From: an uncultured Collinsella sp.
Lineage (GTDB): Bacteria > Actinomycetota > Coriobacteriia > Coriobacteriales > Coriobacteriaceae
Reading direction: 5' to 3'
Assembly (NCBI GenBank): GCA_900767675.1
Contig: CAAFZX010000028.1
Coordinates: 1-9,128 of the forward strand
Length of the DNA: 9,128 nucleotides
Notes under the pieces: generated by a model
What the model saw: only the letters and a program-made list of their open reading frames with translations
The model's database searches: none
Told to the model about the DNA's origin: nothing
Shown here: positions 7,283-9,128 of the stretch, piece after piece
How positions within the stretch are numbered: position 1 is the first letter of the stretch
How the letters are laid out: each line of letters starts with the position of its first letter
Program-made: the position numbers and the translations under genes

Positions 7283-8353
7283 TTACCCCCTCGCCCCGTC
7301 GAGCGCGGCGGCCATCTCGTCCTGCTTCGTGGGGAACAGGTGCGCGTAGCGGTAGGTGATGTCCACCGCCTCGTGGCCCATGCGCTCGGCGATGGCCAGC
7401 GCGGAGAAGCCCATCTCTATCAGCAGGCTCACATGGCTGTGGCGTATGTCGTGTATGCGGATGCGCTTCACGCCCGACGCCTTGCACCCGCGCTCCATCT
7501 CGTGGGCCAGGAAGTGCTTGGTCACGGCGAACAGGCGCTCGTCGGGGGCGACGTCGTCGCGCATCTCGATGAAGTCCGCCATCTCGTCGCGCAGGAAGGC
7601 GGGCATGACGATCGTGCGCACGGACTTGGGCGTCTTGGGGTCGGTCACGGTGTCCACGCCGTGGAGGCTCTGGTACGACTTGTTGATGCGCAGCCGCGAG
7701 CTCTCCAGCATGAAGTCGGACGGCGTGAGCGCCAGGAGCTCGCCGCAGCGTATGCCCGTCCAGTAAAGCAGCTCGAAGGCGTGGAATGAGAGAGGCTTGT
7801 CCATGACGGCCTCGCTGAACCTCAGGTACTCGTCCTTGGTCCAGAACTGCATCTCGCCGCCCTTCTTCGAGCCTATCTTGTCGACCCTGCGCACCGGGTT
7901 GTCGCTGAGGCCGTAGTAGCGCTCGGCGTGGTTGAAGATGGCGTTGAGCTGGTTGTTCACTGTGCGCAGGTACGTCGGTGCCCAGGGCTTCCCGTCGGCG
8001 TCCCGGTGCTCGGTGAGCTCGTTTTGCCACCTGATGACGTCGATCGGCCTCACGTCGCACATGCGCATGTCCCCGAAGAACGGCACGAGCTTGTCGTTGA
8101 TGATGTACTCCTTGGTGATCCACGTGTGCTCGCGTATGCGCGGCTTCACCTCGGAGGCGTACACCTCGACGAACTCGGAGAACGTCATGTCCATGGCCCC
8201 GCCGTTAAGGCTCTTGAACTGGCTCTCCCACACTGCGGCCTCCACCTCGGAGGAGAAGCCGCGCTTCGTCTTGTGGCGCTTCGAGCCGCGGGCGTCGCGG
8301 TAGTAGCACTGCACGTAGAACGTGCCGTTGCCGTCGTCCTTGTACACGGGCAT
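7283..8353 (-). CDS. int: Tyrosine recombinase / phage-type integrase
   Basis: This integrase catalyses site-specific integration and excision of a mobile element. The N-terminus (residues 1-50) resembles the arm-type DNA-binding domain of Tn916/phage-type integrases (a GTFYVQ..YRDARG..K..KRGF pattern). A SAM-like core-binding domain follows at about 55-150. The catalytic domain carries the full set: R202 in TGIRCGELLAL, a lysine in the beta hairpin (K240 or K243), H301 and R304 in HDIRHSHVS, H327 in MGHE, and the nucleophile Y336 in YRYAH. At 356 residues it is full length and looks active. The ATG at 8353 lies 1 base after the stop of the xis-like gene and is preceded by GGAGGT within that gene, so translation is probably coupled. 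Transcription would start from the minus-strand promoter at 8605-8633. No attachment site was identified beside it. Confidence 0.97.
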   Translation of the reverse strand: MPVYKDDGNGTFYVQCYYRDARGSKRHKTKRGFSSEVEAAVWESQFKSLNGGAMDMTFSEFVEVYASEVKPRIREHTWITKEYIINDKLVPFFGDMRMCDVRPIDVIRWQNELTEHRDADGKPWAPTYLRTVNNQLNAIFNHAERYYGLSDNPVRRVDKIGSKKGGEMQFWTKDEYLRFSEAVMDKPLSFHAFELLYWTGIRCGELLALTPSDFMLESSRLRINKSYQSLHGVDTVTDPKTPKSVRTIVMPAFLRDEMADFIEMRDDVAPDERLFAVTKHFLAHEMERGCKASGVKRIRIHDIRHSHVSLLIEMGFSALAIAERMGHEAVDITYRYAHLFPTKQDEMAAALDGARG

Positions 8354-8354
8354 G

Positions 8355-8558
8355 TCAGTCCACCTCCGGGAAGTACAGGGCGTCGAAGACGTCGCTTCGA
8401 ACGCGCCCGCGGATGACCACGCGCCCGCGCGCCTCCTGCTCGGCGTTTATCTTCCTGATCACCTCGTAGGCGCTGCCTTTCTTGATCCTCAGCAGCTCCG
8501 CGACCTCGTCGGCGTCCAGCATGTGCGGCCTCGGCGTCTTCGCCACCTTCTCGTCCAT
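8355..8558 (-). CDS. xis: Excisionase-like helix-turn-helix protein
   Basis: This is a 67-residue DNA-binding protein of the kind that sits just upstream of integrases in Gram-positive ICEs and directs excision. Residues 13-36 form the helix-turn-helix (DADEVAELLRIKKGSAYEVIR). It is followed by INAEQEARGRVVIRGRV (38-53), where ICE excisionases typically have a short wing. The start is the ATG at 8558, because GGAGG lies 4 bases upstream of it. A TTG 15 bases further upstream would place this GGAGG inside the coding sequence and is rejected. The stop lies 1 base before the integrase ATG, a common xis-int arrangement. It could alternatively be a small activator of the element. The assignment as Xis rests on pattern and context, since no motif separates Xis from other small HTH proteins. 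Confidence 0.8.
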   Translation of the reverse strand: MDEKVAKTPRPHMLDADEVAELLRIKKGSAYEVIRKINAEQEARGRVVIRGRVRSDVFDALYFPEVD

Positions 8559-8575
8559 GGCTCCTCCAATCAATG

Positions 8576-8593
8576 GCGTACGGATACGTACGG
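8576..8593. promoter_or_regulatory. Operator-like dyad O1 (CGTAC-N6-GTACG)
   Basis: CGTAC at 8577-8581 and GTACG at 8588-8592 form a 5-bp perfect inverted repeat with a 6-base spacer. The two GTAC boxes start exactly 10 bp apart. It lies about 6-21 bases downstream of the predicted transcription start of the xis-int operon and about 20 bases before the xis start codon. Binding there would block initiation or early elongation. The likely binder is the neighbouring XRE protein (inference). Confidence 0.7.
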
Positions 8594-8604
8594 TTCACAG
8601 ATTC

Positions 8605-8633
8605 AGAGTAAACGTACATATCTGTACTGTCAA
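8605..8633 (-). promoter_or_regulatory. Promoter for the xis-int-mob operon
   Basis: On the minus strand a perfect TTGACA -35 box (8633 to 8628) is followed after 17 bases by TACTCT (8610 to 8605), a 3-of-6 match to the -10 consensus. Transcription would start near 8597, leaving a leader of about 40 bases before the xis ATG at 8558. Operator dyad O2 fills the spacer between -35 and -10. The strong -35 and weak -10 would suit a promoter kept off by a repressor. Confidence 0.65.
8612..8629. promoter_or_regulatory. Operator-like dyad O2 (GTAC-N6-GTAC)
   Basis: GTAC boxes at 8614-8617 and 8624-8627 start exactly 10 bp apart, the same spacing as O1 and O3. The flanking bases are less symmetric than in the other two. 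The dyad occupies nearly all of the spacer of the xis-int promoter, so a protein bound here would exclude RNA polymerase from that promoter. Confidence 0.65.
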
Positions 8634-8638
8634 TAGAA

Positions 8639-8667
8639 TTGCGTACATTTGCGTACGCTGATAAGAT
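8639..8667 (+). promoter_or_regulatory. Promoter for the XRE regulator gene
   Basis: TTGCGT (8639-8644, 3 of 6 to TTGACA) is followed after 17 bases by TAAGAT (8662-8667, 4 of 6 to TATAAT). A TGN extension precedes the -10 (TGA at 8659-8661), which compensates for the weak -35. Its -35 is back to back with the -35 of the minus-strand promoter, 5 bases apart. Operator dyad O3 occupies the spacer, which suggests autoregulation. The leader before the ATG at 8699 would be about 25 bases. Confidence 0.55.
8641..8658. promoter_or_regulatory. Operator-like dyad O3 (GCGTAC-N6-GTACGC)
   Basis: This is the most symmetric of the three sites: 6-bp perfect arms GCGTAC (8641-8646) and GTACGC (8653-8658) around a 6-base spacer. 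The GTAC boxes start at 8643 and 8653, 10 bp apart. It lies between the -35 and -10 of the plus-strand promoter for the XRE gene. An additional single GTACGTA at 8674-8680, without a 10-bp partner, lies near the predicted start of that transcript. Confidence 0.72.
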
Positions 8668-8698
8668 GTGCTGGTACGTAATTCCAGGAGGAGGGCTC

Positions 8699-9112
8699 AT
8701 GTCCGTAGGCGAGAACATAAGGCGGTACCGCAAGTCGCGCGGCATGACGCAGGCGCAGCTCGCCGAGGCGGTCGGCCTGACCGAGGGGGCCGTGCGCCAT
8801 TACGAGAGCGGCATCCGCGCCGTCAAGCCCGAGCTGCTCGAGTCTATCTCCGCTGCGCTCGGCGTTTCCGTCAACGCCCTCAAGGATTACGGCGTCGAGA
8901 ACGCGGGCGACCTCATGTCGCTGCTCGTGCGCCTCGAGGACTCCTTCGGCGTCGTTCCCTCCGCCGACGGCACGGGCCTCTCCCTGAACCCCAAGGCTCC
9001 GCACGCGTCCAAAGCCGCGACGGCTATCGAGCTGTGGGCAGAGAAGCGCGCGCAGCTCGAGAACGGCGAGATCGACGCCGACGAATACGAGGACTGGAAA
9101 GCCTCGCTGTAG
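8699..9112 (+). CDS. XRE-family helix-turn-helix transcriptional regulator
   Basis: This is a 137-residue DNA-binding regulator, presumably the repressor of the mobile element. Residues 6-60 form a Cro/C1-type HTH: IRRYRKSRGMTQAQLAEAVG, then the recognition helix region TEGAVRHYESG at 28-38, then the fourth and fifth helices through ALGVSVNALKDYG. The C-terminal part (70-137) has a predicted helix, then an acidic segment ending in ADEYEDWK, and contains no peptidase (LexA/CI-like) or toxin domain that I recognise. The start is the ATG at 8699, because AGGAGGAGGG at 8685-8694 ends 4 bases before it. An upstream in-frame ATG at 8639 would overlap the promoter and is rejected. It is divergent from xis-int, and the 140-base gap holds three GTAC-N6-GTAC dyads placed over both promoters. 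How repression would be relieved (antirepressor, partner protease) is not evident. Confidence 0.93.
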   Translation: MSVGENIRRYRKSRGMTQAQLAEAVGLTEGAVRHYESGIRAVKPELLESISAALGVSVNALKDYGVENAGDLMSLLVRLEDSFGVVPSADGTGLSLNPKAPHASKAATAIELWAEKRAQLENGEIDADEYEDWKASL

Positions 9113-9128
9113 CGGCTCCCAGATCGGA

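Larger units (their letters stand above)
6852..9112. mobile_element. Integration and regulation module of an integrative element
   Basis: The block combines a MobC-like gene, tyrosine integrase and excisionase-like gene on the minus strand with a divergent XRE regulator and a shared operator region. This set is usual in prophages, ICEs and mobilisable elements. No structural phage genes, relaxase, coupling protein, replication gene or attachment sites are visible. The element's ends and class therefore remain open, and the coordinates mark only the supported genes. Whether the restriction cassette at 139-6848 belongs to the same element is inference from adjacency. Confidence 0.65.

Noticed and set aside
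6852..8123. A 423-codon minus-strand frame joining the MobC-like protein to a long N-terminal extension
   Set aside because: The extension is an Arg/His/Pro-rich shadow of the integrase frame. The real gene starts at 7277, just after the integrase stop, with a ribosome binding site.
8559..8573. TTG start giving a 72-residue version of the excisionase-like protein
   Set aside because: It would put the strong GGAGG ribosome binding site inside the coding sequence. The ATG at 8558 is correctly spaced from it.
8576..8680. GTAC repeats as a small CRISPR or iteron array
   Set aside because: The repeated units are only tetramer pairs placed over two promoters. Their positions fit operators; there are no long repeats or unique spacers, and no replication gene.
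8639..8698. Upstream ATG at 8639 as the start of the XRE gene
   Set aside because: It overlaps the predicted -35/-10 and the O3 dyad. The ATG at 8699 has an excellent AGGAGGAGGG site and begins the family-typical N-terminus.
1..9128. Integrase-driven inversion (shufflon) of restriction specificity genes
   Set aside because: No hsdS-type specificity genes or inverted gene fragments are present, and the integrase has an adjacent excisionase-like gene, which fits integration/excision rather than inversion.
9113..9128. Possible attachment core or tRNA end after the XRE stop
   Set aside because: Only 16 bases remain. They have no copy elsewhere that I could find and no tRNA features.

Overview
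The base composition points to a high-GC bacterium. Most genes have strongly G/C-biased third codon positions; hand-counted 60-base lines of the res gene give about 63-68% GC. The content fits an Actinomycetota gut commensal, with class Coriobacteriia (Collinsella/Olsenella-like) as my best guess. That guess rests on composition and on the style of the integrase and excisionase, not on any marker gene. The window is an accessory region with no housekeeping gene.

Left part, about 1-6848, plus strand: a defence cassette of four genes in a row. It starts with the C-terminal part of a type III DNA methyltransferase (mod). Its sequence becomes recognisable only from about base 241 and is preceded by an unexplained stretch of about 40% GC. 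Next is a complete type III restriction subunit (res, 902-3964) with the SF2 helicase motifs and the C-terminal PD-(D/E)xK nuclease. A DUF4238 protein of unknown function (3966-5093) starts one base after the res stop. Last is a DUF262+DUF1524 protein (5145-6848) of the GmrSD type, probably a modification-dependent (type IV) restriction enzyme. Gaps of 1, 1 and 51 bases suggest at least partial co-transcription. A possible internal promoter overlapping a 7-bp inverted repeat lies before the last gene.

Right part, 6852-9112: the integration/regulation module of a mobile element. On the minus strand, three tightly spaced genes read xis-like -> tyrosine integrase -> small MobC/ribbon-helix-helix-like protein. 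They converge on the defence cassette with only 3 bases between the two stop codons. Divergent from them is a plus-strand XRE-family regulator.

The 140-base gap between xis and xre is the best-resolved regulatory structure here. Two back-to-back sigma70-like promoters have -35 boxes 5 bases apart. Three dyads of the form GTAC-N6-GTAC (two GTAC boxes exactly 10 bp apart) lie in the spacer of each promoter and near the start of the xis transcript. This has the layout of a phage/ICE-type repressor switch in which the XRE protein would shut off xis-int and control itself.

Working model (inference): an integrative element carries or adjoins a restriction cargo whose type III Mod may be broken, leaving Res without its obligate partner while the DUF4238 and GmrSD-like genes remain intact. 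No attachment sites, relaxase, RNA genes or CRISPR array were found.
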